NCBI RefSeq assembly: GCF_029626035.1
Contig: NZ_JARUBE010000003.1
Location: forward strand, 3,100,001 to 3,164,000
DNA length: 64,000 nt
Direction: 5' to 3'
DNA from: Micromonospora sp. WMMD980
GTDB lineage: Bacteria; Actinomycetota; Actinomycetes; Mycobacteriales; Micromonosporaceae
A program made the translations under genes and the position numbers. A model generated the notes under the pieces. It saw only the letters and a program-made list of their open reading frames with translations. It did not search any database and was not told the DNA's origin. Positions 40,533 through 49,953 of the stretch are shown here, in pieces (positions within the stretch are counted from its first letter, which is position 1; each line of letters starts with the position of its first letter).

Positions 40533-41186
40533 ATGCTCGTGACTGCGCCCACCTCCGCCGCCCCTGTCACCCCCTACGCCACCCTTCTCGGGTTCACCCG
40601 CTACGTGGACCGCACCGGCCCCACCAAGGCCACGTTCGTCGGCGGTCTGCGCCGGCAGCGGGCGAGCCGGCACGGCTTCAACCCGCACGGCCAGTTCGTC
40701 AAGGCGCTCAAGGCCGACGTGGCCTTCCACACCGGCGGCACCCACCTGGCCCAGGTGGCCGACGTGGTCAAGCCACGGTGGCGCCCGCTCTACGAGGCGC
40801 TCGTGCCGGGCGCGACCCGCTGGTTGCAGTCGTTGGGCGAGCCGGCCGGCGTCCACCTGGCCCAGGCACGCGACGCCCTCGCGATGCTCGGCGATCTGCC
40901 CGTGAAGATCAATCCACAGTTCGGCGTGCGCTACGCCGACGGCCGGGCCGAGGCGATCCGGCTGCACTTCGACGAGGCGCCGCCGAGCGAGGAGGCCACC
41001 CTGGCCACCCTGCACCTGATGGCCCGACACATGGACGCCGTGCTGCCGCACGCCGAGCCGGTCCTCGTCGACGTGCGGCGCGGCGAGGCGCACCGGATGC
41101 CGGCCGACGCCAAGCCCGAGCAGATCGAGCAGTGGCTGGCCGGCGAGGCAGCCGCGTTCCGCGCCATCTGGTCCACCGCCGCCTGA
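40533..41186 (+). CDS. Unrecognised 217-aa protein
   Basis: ATG 40533 (GTG 40539 also possible). Coding bias is strong. The sequence is soluble, with TRYVDRTGPTKATFVGGLRRQ near the start, a helical middle (LYEALVPGATRWLQSL), LPVKINPQFGVRYADGRAEAIRLHF and a helical C-terminus (QIEQWLAGEAAAFRAIW). I recognise no family. The upstream region has an AT-rich patch with TAGAAT at 40495-40500 that could be a -10. It is followed by a strong hairpin terminator. Confidence 0.6.
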   Translation: MLVTAPTSAAPVTPYATLLGFTRYVDRTGPTKATFVGGLRRQRASRHGFNPHGQFVKALKADVAFHTGGTHLAQVADVVKPRWRPLYEALVPGATRWLQSLGEPAGVHLAQARDALAMLGDLPVKINPQFGVRYADGRAEAIRLHFDEAPPSEEATLATLHLMARHMDAVLPHAEPVLVDVRRGEAHRMPADAKPEQIEQWLAGEAAAFRAIWSTAA

Positions 41187-41198
41187 CCGCCACCGACC

Positions 41199-41236
41199 CC
41201 GGACGGCCGTCCCCGATCACGGGGGCGGCCGTCCGG
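41199..41236. terminator. Bidirectional hairpin terminator
   Basis: CCGGACGGCCG (41199-41209) pairs with CGGCCGTCCGG (41226-41236), extended by CCCC/GGGG around a short loop. It lies between the convergent 217-aa gene and the siderophore-binding protein gene. Confidence 0.72.
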
Positions 41237-41263
41237 CCGTGTGGAGGAGAGCGCGGACGAGAC

Positions 41264-42208
41264 TCAGGCGGCCAGATACTTCTCCAGGTCGTCGAGGATC
41301 TTGTTGGCTGCGCCGACGCCGATGCCGGTCATCCACACCTCGTCGGAGACCACGTGCGCCTTGCCGGCCCTCACCGCGGACAGGCCCTTCCAGAGGCTCC
41401 CGGTGGTGACCTTCGCCTGCTCGGCGGCGGCCTTCTCGCCGTACGCGGTCACGAACACCACGTCGCCGTCGACCTCGTTGACCCGCTCGGCGCTGACCAG
41501 GTCGAAGCGCCTGTCCTCCTTGCCCTCCAGGCGCTGCCGCTCCGGGCGGCCCAGGCCGGTGTCGCCGACCACGATGCCGGAGAACGAGTCCGGGCCGTAC
41601 ACCCGGATGTTGCCCGGGATGAAGCGCACGATGGAGATCTTGCGCGCGTCCGCGTCGCCGAGCTTCGCGCCGAAGTCCCTCGCCCGCTTCTCGTACGCGG
41701 CCAGCAGGTCCTTGGCCTGCTGCTCCTTGCCGAGCGCCGCGCCGTCGAGGAGGAAGTTCTCCTTCCAGGTGACGCCGACCTTCTCGGTGAACACGGTCGG
41801 CGCGATGGCGGACAACTCGTCGTAGAACTTCTCCTGGCGGAACTTGCTGCCGAGGATCAGGTCCGGCTTGAGCGCGTTGATCGCCTCCAGGTCGGGCTCG
41901 GTGAGCACGCCGACCTCGGTGATGCCGGTGAGCTTCTCCGCGCCGAAGTAGGTGGGCCAACTCTTCGCCTCGCCGGCGGTGGCCGCGCCGACCGGGGTGA
42001 CACCCAGCGACAGCGCAGTGTCGATCTTGTCGGTGTCGAGCACCACCACGCGCTTGGGCTCGACGGGCACCTTGGTGGCGCCCATGGCGTGGGTGATGTC
42101 CCGGGTCTCCCCGGCGCCGGCGCCGGCGACCGGGTCGCTCTCCCCGCAGGCGGTGAGGCCGACGCCGAGGGCGAGGGCGGTGGTGAGTACGGCGGCGAGG
42201 CGACGCAT
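41264..42208 (-). CDS. Iron-siderophore ABC transporter substrate-binding lipoprotein
   Basis: 314 aa, ATG 42208 with GGAAAGGAAC upstream. Lipobox GLTAC gives C21 as the anchor. The mature protein is a FecB/FhuD-type cluster A-II binding protein: PKRVVVLDTDKIDTALSLGV, EPDLEAINALKPDLILG, FREKL-like stretch and VWMTGIGVGAANKILDDL at the end. It would bind a ferric siderophore outside the cell and hand it to permeases. Those permease genes upstream are broken, so it may now have no function or serve another transporter. Confidence 0.88.
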   Translation of the reverse strand: MRRLAAVLTTALALGVGLTACGESDPVAGAGAGETRDITHAMGATKVPVEPKRVVVLDTDKIDTALSLGVTPVGAATAGEAKSWPTYFGAEKLTGITEVGVLTEPDLEAINALKPDLILGSKFRQEKFYDELSAIAPTVFTEKVGVTWKENFLLDGAALGKEQQAKDLLAAYEKRARDFGAKLGDADARKISIVRFIPGNIRVYGPDSFSGIVVGDTGLGRPERQRLEGKEDRRFDLVSAERVNEVDGDVVFVTAYGEKAAAEQAKVTTGSLWKGLSAVRAGKAHVVSDEVWMTGIGVGAANKILDDLEKYLAA

Positions 42209-42246
42209 CAGGTTCCTTTCCGTGGTGCGGCTGCGGGCCGGCGCGC

Positions 42247-43119
42247 TCAGGCGTCGCCGACGGGGGCGCCGACCGGGGCCGGCGTGCCGGCCGGAGCGGC
42301 CGGGGAGTGGGTGCGTGCGGGCGGGGCGGCCGAGGTCTGGGTGCGGGCGGGCACCACGAGCGGGGCGCCGGTGACCGGGCAGGGCACGACCACGCAGCCG
42401 AGCCCGAAGACGTCGCGGACCAGGTCGGCGGTGAGGATCTCGCGTGGCGGGCCGGCCGCGACCACCGCGCCGTCGCGCATGGCGACCGGGTGGTCGGCGT
42501 ACCGGGCGGCCTGGTTGAGGTCGTGCAGCACGGCCACCACGGTCCGGCCCCGCTCGGCGCGCAGCCGGTGCAGCAGGTCCAGCACCTCCACCTGGTGGGC
42601 CAGGTCGAGGAAGGTGGTGGGCTCGTCGAGCAGCAGCGCATCGGTGTCCTGGGCGAGGGTCATGGCGATCCACACCCGCTGGCGCTGCCCGCCGGAGAGC
42701 GTGTCCACCGCGCGGTCGGCCAGCCCGGTCACGTCGGCCAGCCGCATGGCCTCGTCGACGGCCCGGCCGTCCTCGGCCGACCACTGCCGCCACCACCGCT
42801 GGTAGGGCTGCCGACCGCGCCCGACCAGGTCGGCCACGGTGATCCCCTCGGGCACCAGCGGGCTCTGCGGCAGCACGCCGAGCCGTCGGGCCACGTCCCG
42901 GGTGGGCAGGTCGCGGATCTGCGCGCCGTCGAGCAGCACCGCTCCCCGGCGCGGGGTGAGCAGCCGAGCCATGGTGCGCAGCAGGGTGGACTTGCCGCAG
43001 GCGTTCGGGCCGACGATCACGGTGAACGCGTCGGCCGGCAGGTCGAGTTCCAACCCGTCCAGCACGGTCCGGCCCTCGTAGCCGACGACCAGGTCGCGGG
43101 TGGACAGCAACGCGGTCAC
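42247..43119 (-). CDS. Iron-siderophore ABC transporter ATP-binding protein
   Basis: 290 aa. Walker A GPNACGKST (37-45), Q-loop LGVLPQSPLVPEG, signature TLSGGQRQRVWIAM, Walker B LLLDEPT, H-loop VAVLHD. The sequence is nearest to FecE/FepC-type ATPases. Residues after about 250 form an unusual Pro/Ala/Thr-rich tail of 40 residues. It lies 38 bases upstream of the binding-protein gene and overlaps the end of the broken permease frame, so the original order was permeases, ATPase, binding protein. Confidence 0.88.
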   Translation of the reverse strand: MTALLSTRDLVVGYEGRTVLDGLELDLPADAFTVIVGPNACGKSTLLRTMARLLTPRRGAVLLDGAQIRDLPTRDVARRLGVLPQSPLVPEGITVADLVGRGRQPYQRWWRQWSAEDGRAVDEAMRLADVTGLADRAVDTLSGGQRQRVWIAMTLAQDTDALLLDEPTTFLDLAHQVEVLDLLHRLRAERGRTVVAVLHDLNQAARYADHPVAMRDGAVVAAGPPREILTADLVRDVFGLGCVVVPCPVTGAPLVVPARTQTSAAPPARTHSPAAPAGTPAPVGAPVGDA

Positions 43120-43972
43120 GACCGCCTCCCTCGGGTACGCAGCAGCACGAAGATCAGGTACGGCCCCCCGATGGCGGCGGTCAGCACGCCGGCCGGCAGC
43201 TGGGTGGGCGCGAACAGGCGGCGACCGGCCAGGTCGGCGAGCACCAGCAGCAGCGCACCGAGCAGCGCGGCGCAGACCATCGGCGGGCGTTCGGCGCGGA
43301 CCAGCCGGCGGGCCACCTGCGGGGCGACGAGCGCCACGAAGTCGACGGCGCCGACCTGGGCGGTGACCGCGGCGGCAGCGAGCACGCCGGTGCCGGCGAG
43401 CCCGATCCGGCGGGCCACCGGCCGCAGCCCGATCCCCCGGGCGGTGTCGTCGTCCAGGGCGGAGGCGCGCAGCGCCCAGCCGGCCCAGAGCAGCACCGGC
43501 AGCAGCGCGGCGAGCGTGCCGGCGATCCAGGCCGCCTCGGTCTACCCCTTGCCGGCGAGCGTGCCGATCAGCCAGAGCTGGGCGCGCAGCCCGCCGCCGG
43601 CGCCACCAGCACCGCCGCGGCGCCGCTGGTCAGCGCGACGGTGGCGGCCAACCCGGCACCCTGGGTGACGCCGATGACGTCGGGGCTGGCCAGCGGGTTG
43701 CGGGCCACGCTCTGGATCAGCGTGCCGGCCACGCCGAACGCCGCGCCGGCCAGCGCCGCCAGCACCGCGCGGGGCAGCCGCAGGTCGCGCACCACCAGGT
43801 CGTACGGGGTGCCCGCCCCGGAGAGCGACCGCAGCACGTCGCCCGGCGCCACGTACGGCGTCCCCAGCGACAGGCTGACCACCAACGCGGCCAGCAGCAG
43901 CACCGTCAGCACCCCCGCCACCACCACCGCCCGCCACCGGAACGGCACCAGCACCGGCCCGACCCGTAGCAC
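43116..43972 (-). pseudogene. FecCD-type permease 1, internally deleted and frameshifted with a nonsense codon
   Basis: From GTG 43972 the N-terminal half is clear: VLTVLLLAALVVSLSLG, RLPRAVLAALAGAAFGVAGT and NPLASPDVIGVTQGAG. After SGAAAVLVAPAA (about 43600) good coding jumps to a different frame (LRAQLWLIGTLAGKG), meets TAG at 43544-43542 where a Trp codon would be expected, and resumes as TEAAWIAGTLAALLPVLLWAG to a normal C-terminus at 43116. The total span is about 285 codons against roughly 340 for the family, so 50-60 residues are missing. It cannot make an intact permease. Confidence 0.75.
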
Positions 43973-44007
43973 CGCCTTCCCGGCCAGCGCCCCGCCCCCG
44001 CTCTGGT

Positions 44008-44076
44008 CGATCTTGCAGTTGCGGCCCGTCCGACGGGGTACTCGTCCGGTTCGTCGGGGCAGGAACTGCAAGATCG
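44008..44076. repeat. Hairpin with GATCTTGCAGTT arms
   Basis: CGATCTTGCAGTT (44008-44020) pairs perfectly with AACTGCAAGATCG (44064-44076). The 43-base loop contains two CGTCCGACGGG/CGTCCGG-type segments. It lies between the two broken permease genes, and its arms resemble those at 29377. Confidence 0.65.
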
Positions 44077-44101
44077 CGGGAGTGGGGGTGGAGGGAGGAG
44101 G

Positions 44102-44890
44102 TCATGCGGTCACGACCCTGGCTCGGCGGACCAGGACGGCGAGGAGGGGGGCGCCGACCAGGGCGGTGACGATGCCGGCCGGGATCTCGCCGGGCGGGGC
44201 GACCAGGCGACCGGCGACGTCGGCGGCGAGCACCAGGGTGGGGCCGAGCAGCGCGGCGACCAGCAGGGTCCACCGGTGATCGGCGCCGACCAGGGCCCGC
44301 GCCAGGTGCGGCACGGCCAGCCCGACGAACGCGATCGGGCCGGCAGCGGCCACCGCGGCGCCGGTCAACAGCACTCCCCCGCCGCCGGCGGCCAGCCGGA
44401 CCAGGGCGACCCGGTGGCCCAACCCGCGTGCCACGTCGTCGCCGAGGGCGAGCGCGTCCAGGCCCCGGGCGGCGAGCGCGGCCAGCAGCACCCCGGCCAG
44501 CACGAACGGCAGCACCTGACCGGCCACGCCGAGCCGACGTCCCGGCCGGTGAGCCCGCCGACCACCCAGAAGCGGTACTCCTCGAAGGTGCGGGCGTCGA
44601 TGCTGAGCAGCGCGTACACGATGGCGCCGAGACCGGCGTCGAGGGCGGCGCCGACCAGCGTGAGGGTGACCGGGCTGGCGCCCTCGCGGGTGCGGTTGGC
44701 CACGGCGAACGCCAGCATTCCGGCGAACAGCGCGCCGGCGATGCCGAACCAGACGTACCCGGCGAGCGTGCTCACGCCGAACACGGCGATGGCCAGCACC
44801 ACGCCGAAGGACGCGCCGGCGCTGACGCCGAGGATGCGCGGCTCGGCCAGCGGGTTGCGGGTGACCGCCTGGAACAGCACCCCGGCCAGC
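44102..44890 (-). pseudogene. FecCD-type permease 2, 5'-truncated and frameshifted
   Basis: The frame starts abruptly near 44890 with GVALAGVLFQAVTRNPLAEP, so the first 60-90 residues of the family are missing. It continues through LGVSAGASFGVVLAIAVFG and FWVVGGLTGRDVGSAW. Near 44530 coding switches frame and goes on as GQVLPFVLAGVLLAALAARG to IVTALVGAPLLAVLVRRARV at the C-terminus. The truncation point coincides with the end of an unrelated plus-strand fragment, which looks like a deletion junction. Confidence 0.75.
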
Positions 44891-44894
44891 GCCA

Positions 44895-45261
44895 CGCCTG
44901 CGCCGGCTCGCCGAGCTGCACGCGGCCGACCGGGCGGGCGTCGAGGGCGTACGCCGGGACGCGGTCGCCGTGGTCCGGGAGGAGGTGGCCCCGGCGCTGG
45001 CCGCCGGCGTGGACCCCGGCCTCGCCCCGCGCCGATCCGGTCCTGGCCCGGGCCGCGGCCCGCTACGCCACTCTGTGCGGCCGGGCGGACGACGCCGCCC
45101 TTCGTGGACGCCTGCTCGACCGGCTGACGGCCGCGCACGATCCCCGGCGGGAGCGGTACGAGAACCTGCTCGCCGTGGTGAACGGGTGGCCGCCGGCCGA
45201 GAGCCTCGCGCCGGTGCTGGACTGGGCGATCCGCGCGTTGCGCGCCCGACCGGCCGGCTGA
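44895..45261 (+). pseudogene. C-terminal fragment of a helical protein, frameshifted
   Basis: On the plus strand, RRLAELHAADRAGVEGVRRD and VVREEVAPALAAGVDPGLAP read in one frame up to about 45040. ADPVLARAAARYATLCGRAD, RERYENLLAVVNGWPP and LAPVLDWAIRALRARP then follow in another frame to TGA 45261. Both parts show coding bias and join into one helical protein that lacks an N-terminus. The wording resembles the effector half of some actinobacterial MerR-type regulators, but I cannot confirm the family. Confidence 0.55.
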
Positions 45262-45336
45262 CGCGGCGGGTCACTCCGCGCCCGTCACCAGGCCCTCGAT
45301 GGTGTGCTCCGGTCCTGTCGGCCGCGAGGCCTGGCG

Positions 45337-45810
45337 TCAGCCCTCCGCGGACTGGCGGCTCCCGGGCACCACGGGCAGCGGCCACACGCCGGTGCGCGGG
45401 CCGGCCGGCACCTCGACCTGGTGGTCCGACCAGACGTACGTCTCGGGCAGCAGGTCGGACACCGGCACCGCGCGCAACCCGTCCGGCGGCCCGACGATCA
45501 CCCGGATCGACGGGAAGTAGTCCAGCAGCACCTGCCGGCAGCGCCCGCACGGTGGGATGACCCCCCGGCCCCGGTCCCCCACCGCGACGATCGCCTCCAA
45601 CTCGCCCGCGCCCTGGGTGGCGGCCGCGCCGAGCGCCACCACCTCGGCGCACGGGCCGCCGGTGAAGTGGTAGACGTTCACCCCGCTGAACACCAGCCCG
45701 TCGGTGCTGCGCACGGCCGCGGCGACGGTGTGGTTGTCGCTACGGCAGCGGAGCTTGGCGACGGCGGTCGCGGCCTGCACGAGCGCCCGGTCGGTGTCCC
45801 GCATGATCAT
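45337..45810 (-). CDS. Cytidine deaminase-like protein
   Basis: 157 aa, ATG 45810 (or ATG 45804). The zinc site is complete: the C-A-E motif in FTGGPCAEVVAL supplies one Cys ligand and the proton-shuttling Glu, and PCGRCRQVL supplies the other two Cys. The length and wording (VSGVN-like VFSGVNVYHFTGG) fit cytidine deaminases and the related blasticidin-S deaminases. It would deaminate cytidine or an analogue in pyrimidine salvage or drug inactivation. It is divergent from hrpA. Confidence 0.85.
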   Translation of the reverse strand: MIMRDTDRALVQAATAVAKLRCRSDNHTVAAAVRSTDGLVFSGVNVYHFTGGPCAEVVALGAAATQGAGELEAIVAVGDRGRGVIPPCGRCRQVLLDYFPSIRVIVGPPDGLRAVPVSDLLPETYVWSDHQVEVPAGPRTGVWPLPVVPGSRQSAEG

Positions 45811-45920
45811 CCCCGTCCCTCGTCGACCTCGTCGGCGGCAACTCTAGCCGCGCCGGAGCCCCGGCCCCGGACGGCACGCCAGCGGGCGGTAACCCGGGGG
45901 CGGTCCGCCGCGCGGCTGCC

Positions 45921-45926
45921 TATCCT
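45921..45926 (+). promoter_or_regulatory. -10 element of hrpA
   Basis: TATCCT, ten bases before ATG 45937, without a Shine-Dalgarno, so the transcript would have almost no leader. Confidence 0.4.
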
Positions 45927-45936
45927 TGGCGACGAC

Positions 45937-48900
45937 ATGCAGAATCCAGCCGTACCCGACGCTCCCGCCACCGCCCGCGACCTGCACCGCCGCCTCGCCG
46001 CCCTGATGTTCCGCGACCAGCGCCGCCTCCAGCGGCGAATCGACGGCGTGCGGAAGCTGCGGGATCCGCAGCGGCGGGAGTCGGCGCTCGCCGAGATCGC
46101 GACCGAGGTCACCCGCGCCGAGGCGCGGCTGGCCGCCCGGCGGGCCGCGGTGCCGGCGGTCACCTACCCGGCGCAGCTTCCGGTCAGCGAGCGCAGGGAC
46201 GACATCGCCGCCGCGATCCGCGACCACCAGGTGGTGATCGTGGCCGGCGAGACCGGCTCCGGCAAGACCACCCAGCTCCCCAAGATCTGCCTGGAGCTGG
46301 GCCGCGGCGTCACCGGCCTGATCGGGCACACCCAACCCCGACGGCTGGCCGCCCGGACGGTGGCCGACCGGATCGCCGAGGAGCTCGGCACCGAGCTGGG
46401 CGGCGTGGTCGGTTACAAGGTGCGCTTCGCCGACCAGGTCGGCGACACCAGCCTGGTCAAGTTGATGACCGACGGCATCCTGCTGGCCGAGCTGCAGACC
46501 GACCGGATGCTGCGGCAGTACGACACGTTGATCATCGACGAGGCGCACGAGCGCAGCCTCAACATCGACTTCATCCTCGGCTACCTGCGGCAGCTCCTGC
46601 CCCGGCGGCCCGACCTCAAGGTGGTCATCACCTCGGCGACCATCGAGACCGACCGGTTCGCCAAGCACTTCGCCGACGCCGAGGGCAACCCGGCGCCGGT
46701 GGTGGAGGTCTCCGGCCGCACCTACCCGGTCGAGGTCCGCTACCGGCCGCTGGTCGAGGTCACCGAGGCCGAGGCGGAGGACGAGGCCGACGAGGAGAAC
46801 GTCCGCGACCAGATCCAGGCGATCGGCGACGCGGTCGAGGAGCTGGCCGCCGAGGGGCCCGGCGACATCCTGGTCTTCCTCAGCGGCGAACGGGAGATCC
46901 GGGACACCGCCGACGCGCTGGGCAAGCTGGTGCAGAACAAGCGGTCCCTGCTCGGCACCGAGATCCTGCCGCTGTTCGCCCGGCTCTCCAGCGCCGAGCA
47001 GCACCGGGTCTTCGCCGCGCACAGCAACCGCCGGGTGGTGCTCGCCACCAACGTCGCGGAGACCTCGCTCACGGTGCCCGGCATCAAGTACGTGGTGGAC
47101 CCGGGCACCGCCCGCATCTCCCGCTACTCCAGCCGGCTCAAGGTGCAACGGCTGCCGATCGAGCCGGTCTCGCAGGCCAGCGCCAACCAGCGCAAGGGCC
47201 GCTGCGGGCGCACCTCGGACGGCATCTGCGTCCGCCTCTACGACGAGGCGGACTTCGACTCCCGGCCGGAGTTCACCGACCCGGAGATCCTGCGCACCAA
47301 CCTGGCCTCGGTCATCCTCCAGATGACCTCGATCGGGCTGGGCGACGTCGCGGCTTTCCCGTTCATCGACCCGCCGGACCGGCGCAACGTCACCGACGGT
47401 GTCAACCTGCTGCACGAGCTGGGCGCGCTGGACCCGGCCGAGACCGACCCGGCGAAGCGACTCACCCCGCTGGGCCGGCGGCTGGCCCAACTCCCGGTCG
47501 ACCCCCGGCTGGCCCGGATGGTGCTCGAGGGCGAACGCAACGGCTGCGCCACCGAGGTGGTGGTGATCGCCGCCGCGCTCTCCATCCAGGACCCGCGCGA
47601 GCGTCCCGCCGACAAGCAGGCCCAGGCCGACCAGGCGCACGCCCGGTTCGCCGACAAGGACTCCGACTTCGTCGCGTACCTCAATCTCTGGCGCTATCTG
47701 CGGGAGAAGCAGCGGGAGCTGTCCTCCAGCGCGTTCCGCCGGATGTGCAAGGCCGAACACCTCAACTACCTCCGGGTACGCGAGTGGCAGGACATCGTCA
47801 GCCAGCTCCGACAGGTGCTGCGGGGCGGCGAGCGGGGCGAGGGCCGGCGCGGCGCCGGCGCCGACCTGCCGGAGGAGATCGACACCCCGAAGGTGCACCA
47901 GTCCCTGCTGCCCGGCCTGCTCTCGCACCTGGGGCTCAAGGACGCGCAGAAGCACGAATACCTGGGCGCCCGCGGCGCGAAGTTCGTGATCTTCCCCGGC
48001 TCGGCGCTGTTCCGGAAGCCGCCGCGCTGGGTGATGGCCGCCGAGCTGGTGGAGACGTCGCGCCTGTTCGGCCGGGTCGCCGGGCGGGTCGAGCCGGAGT
48101 GGGTCGAGCCGCTGGCCCAGCACCTGGTCAAGCGCAGCTACAGCGAGCCGCACTGGGAGAAGAAGCAGGCCGCGGTGATGGCCTACGAGAAGGTGACGCT
48201 CTACGGCATCCCGCTGGTCACCTCCCGCAAGGTCAACTTCGGGCGGATCGACGCGGGCCTGAGTCGGGAGCTGTTCATCCGGCACGCCCTGGTCGAGGGC
48301 GACTGGCAGACCCACCACCAGTTCTGGCGCGACAACCAGAAGCTCCTGACCGAGGTCGAGGAGTGGGAGAACCGGGTCCGCCGGCGCGACATCCTGGTCG
48401 ACGACGAGACCATCTTCGGCTTCTACGACCAGCGGATCCCCGTCGACGTGGTCTCCGGCCGGCACTTCGACACGTGGTGGAAGAAGACCCGCCGGGATCA
48501 GCCGGACCTGCTCACCTTCACCCGCGAGCTGCTGGTCAACGCCGGCCGCGGTGGCGTGGCCGAGGAGGACTACCCGGACGAGTGGCGGGCCGACGGCGTC
48601 ACCCTGCCGCTGACCTACACGTTCGATCCGACCGCGCCCACCGACGGCGTCACCGTGGACATTCCGCTGCCGCTGCTCAACCAGGTGCCGGCGGAGAGCT
48701 TCGACTGGCAGGTGCCGGGGCTGCGCGAGGAGCTGGTGATCGCGCTGATCCGGTCGCTGCCCAAACCCCTCCGGCGCAACTTCGTCCCGGTGCCCGACTA
48801 CGCGCGCGCGGCGCTGGCCGCGATCACGCCGGGCGAGGAACCGCTGCTGGCCGCGCTGGCCCGGCAGCTACGCCGGATGACCGGCGTGACCGTGCCGCCC

Positions 48901-49932
48901 GACGCGTGGGACCTGGCGAAGCTGCCGCCGCACCTGCGGGTCACCTTCCGCGTGCTCGGCGACGACGACAAGCCGGTCGCCGAGGGCAAGGACCTGCCGG
49001 CGCTGCAACGCGAGCTGCGCCAGGAGGTACGCCAGGTCGTCGCCGCCGCCGCGCCGGACGTGGCCCGCAGCGGGCTGACCGGCTGGTCGATCGGCACCTT
49101 GCCGCGCACCATCGAGCAGGTCCGGGCCGGGTTCGCGGTGACCGCCTACCCGGCGCTCGTGGACGAGGGCGCCACCGTCGGGGTGCGGGTGTTCGACTCC
49201 GCCGGTGAGCAGGAGGCCGCACACTGGGCGGGCACCCGCCGGCTGCTCCGGCTGACGCTGCCGTCGCCGGCCAAGTTCCTCCAGGGCCGGCTGAGCAACG
49301 AGGCGAAGCTGGCGCTGTCACGCAACCCGCACGGCGGGGTGCCGGCGCTGATCGAGGACGCCACCGGCGCCGCCATCGACAAGCTCATGGCGGACGCGGG
49401 CGGCCCGGCCTGGGACGCCGAGGGCTTCGCCGCGCTGCGCGAACGCGTCCGCGCCGACCTGGTCGACACCGTGGTCGAGGTGATGGGTCGGGTGCGGCAG
49501 GTGCTGGCCGCCGGGTACGCGGTGGAGCAGCGGCTCGGCGCGACCCGCAACCTGGCCGTGGTGGCCGCCCTGGCCGACGTGCGCGCCCAGCTCGGCGGGT
49601 TGGTGCGCGCCGGCTTCGTCACCGAGGCCGGCTACGCCCGCCTGCCGGACCTGCTGCGCTACCTGACCGCGATCGAGCGCCGGCTGGACCGGCTGCCCGG
49701 CAACCCGCAGCGCGACAAGCAGCAACAGGACCGGATCGCCGTGGTGCAGAAGGAATATCAGGACATGCTGGCCGCGCTGCCCCCGGCGAAGCGCGCGTCC
49801 CCGGCGGCCCGGCAGATCCGCTGGATGATCGAGGAGCTGCGGGTGAACGTCTTCGCCCAGGCCCTCGGCACCCCCTACCCCGTCTCCGAGCAGCGCATCT
49901 ACCGCGCCATGGACGACGCCGAGGGCCGCTGA
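45937..49932 (+). CDS. hrpA: ATP-dependent RNA helicase HrpA
   Basis: 1331 aa, the usual length. DEAH motifs: GETGSGKTTQ (104-113), TQPRRLAARTVA, DEAHERSLN, TSATIETDRF, LSGEREIRD, ATNVAETSLTVPGI and QRKGRCGR. HA2/OB-fold regions follow (about 430-720) and the long HrpA C-terminal domain of about 600 residues. HrpA works on RNA, and in E. coli it takes part in mRNA processing and rescue of stalled ribosomes. This is the third DExH-type helicase in the window, with HrpB at 8749 and the DUF3516 helicase at 36045. Confidence 0.92.
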   Translation: MQNPAVPDAPATARDLHRRLAALMFRDQRRLQRRIDGVRKLRDPQRRESALAEIATEVTRAEARLAARRAAVPAVTYPAQLPVSERRDDIAAAIRDHQVVIVAGETGSGKTTQLPKICLELGRGVTGLIGHTQPRRLAARTVADRIAEELGTELGGVVGYKVRFADQVGDTSLVKLMTDGILLAELQTDRMLRQYDTLIIDEAHERSLNIDFILGYLRQLLPRRPDLKVVITSATIETDRFAKHFADAEGNPAPVVEVSGRTYPVEVRYRPLVEVTEAEAEDEADEENVRDQIQAIGDAVEELAAEGPGDILVFLSGEREIRDTADALGKLVQNKRSLLGTEILPLFARLSSAEQHRVFAAHSNRRVVLATNVAETSLTVPGIKYVVDPGTARISRYSSRLKVQRLPIEPVSQASANQRKGRCGRTSDGICVRLYDEADFDSRPEFTDPEILRTNLASVILQMTSIGLGDVAAFPFIDPPDRRNVTDGVNLLHELGALDPAETDPAKRLTPLGRRLAQLPVDPRLARMVLEGERNGCATEVVVIAAALSIQDPRERPADKQAQADQAHARFADKDSDFVAYLNLWRYLREKQRELSSSAFRRMCKAEHLNYLRVREWQDIVSQLRQVLRGGERGEGRRGAGADLPEEIDTPKVHQSLLPGLLSHLGLKDAQKHEYLGARGAKFVIFPGSALFRKPPRWVMAAELVETSRLFGRVAGRVEPEWVEPLAQHLVKRSYSEPHWEKKQAAVMAYEKVTLYGIPLVTSRKVNFGRIDAGLSRELFIRHALVEGDWQTHHQFWRDNQKLLTEVEEWENRVRRRDILVDDETIFGFYDQRIPVDVVSGRHFDTWWKKTRRDQPDLLTFTRELLVNAGRGGVAEEDYPDEWRADGVTLPLTYTFDPTAPTDGVTVDIPLPLLNQVPAESFDWQVPGLREELVIALIRSLPKPLRRNFVPVPDYARAALAAITPGEEPLLAALARQLRRMTGVTVPPDAWDLAKLPPHLRVTFRVLGDDDKPVAEGKDLPALQRELRQEVRQVVAAAAPDVARSGLTGWSIGTLPRTIEQVRAGFAVTAYPALVDEGATVGVRVFDSAGEQEAAHWAGTRRLLRLTLPSPAKFLQGRLSNEAKLALSRNPHGGVPALIEDATGAAIDKLMADAGGPAWDAEGFAALRERVRADLVDTVVEVMGRVRQVLAAGYAVEQRLGATRNLAVVAALADVRAQLGGLVRAGFVTEAGYARLPDLLRYLTAIERRLDRLPGNPQRDKQQQDRIAVVQKEYQDMLAALPPAKRASPAARQIRWMIEELRVNVFAQALGTPYPVSEQRIYRAMDDAEGR

Positions 49933-49953
49933 GAGCGTCCGGCGGGCCGCGGC

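Noticed and set aside
45304..45936. N-terminal extension of hrpA upstream of ATG 45937
   Set aside because: The extension would overlap the divergent cytidine deaminase gene, and its translation is Arg/Pro-rich shadow sequence.
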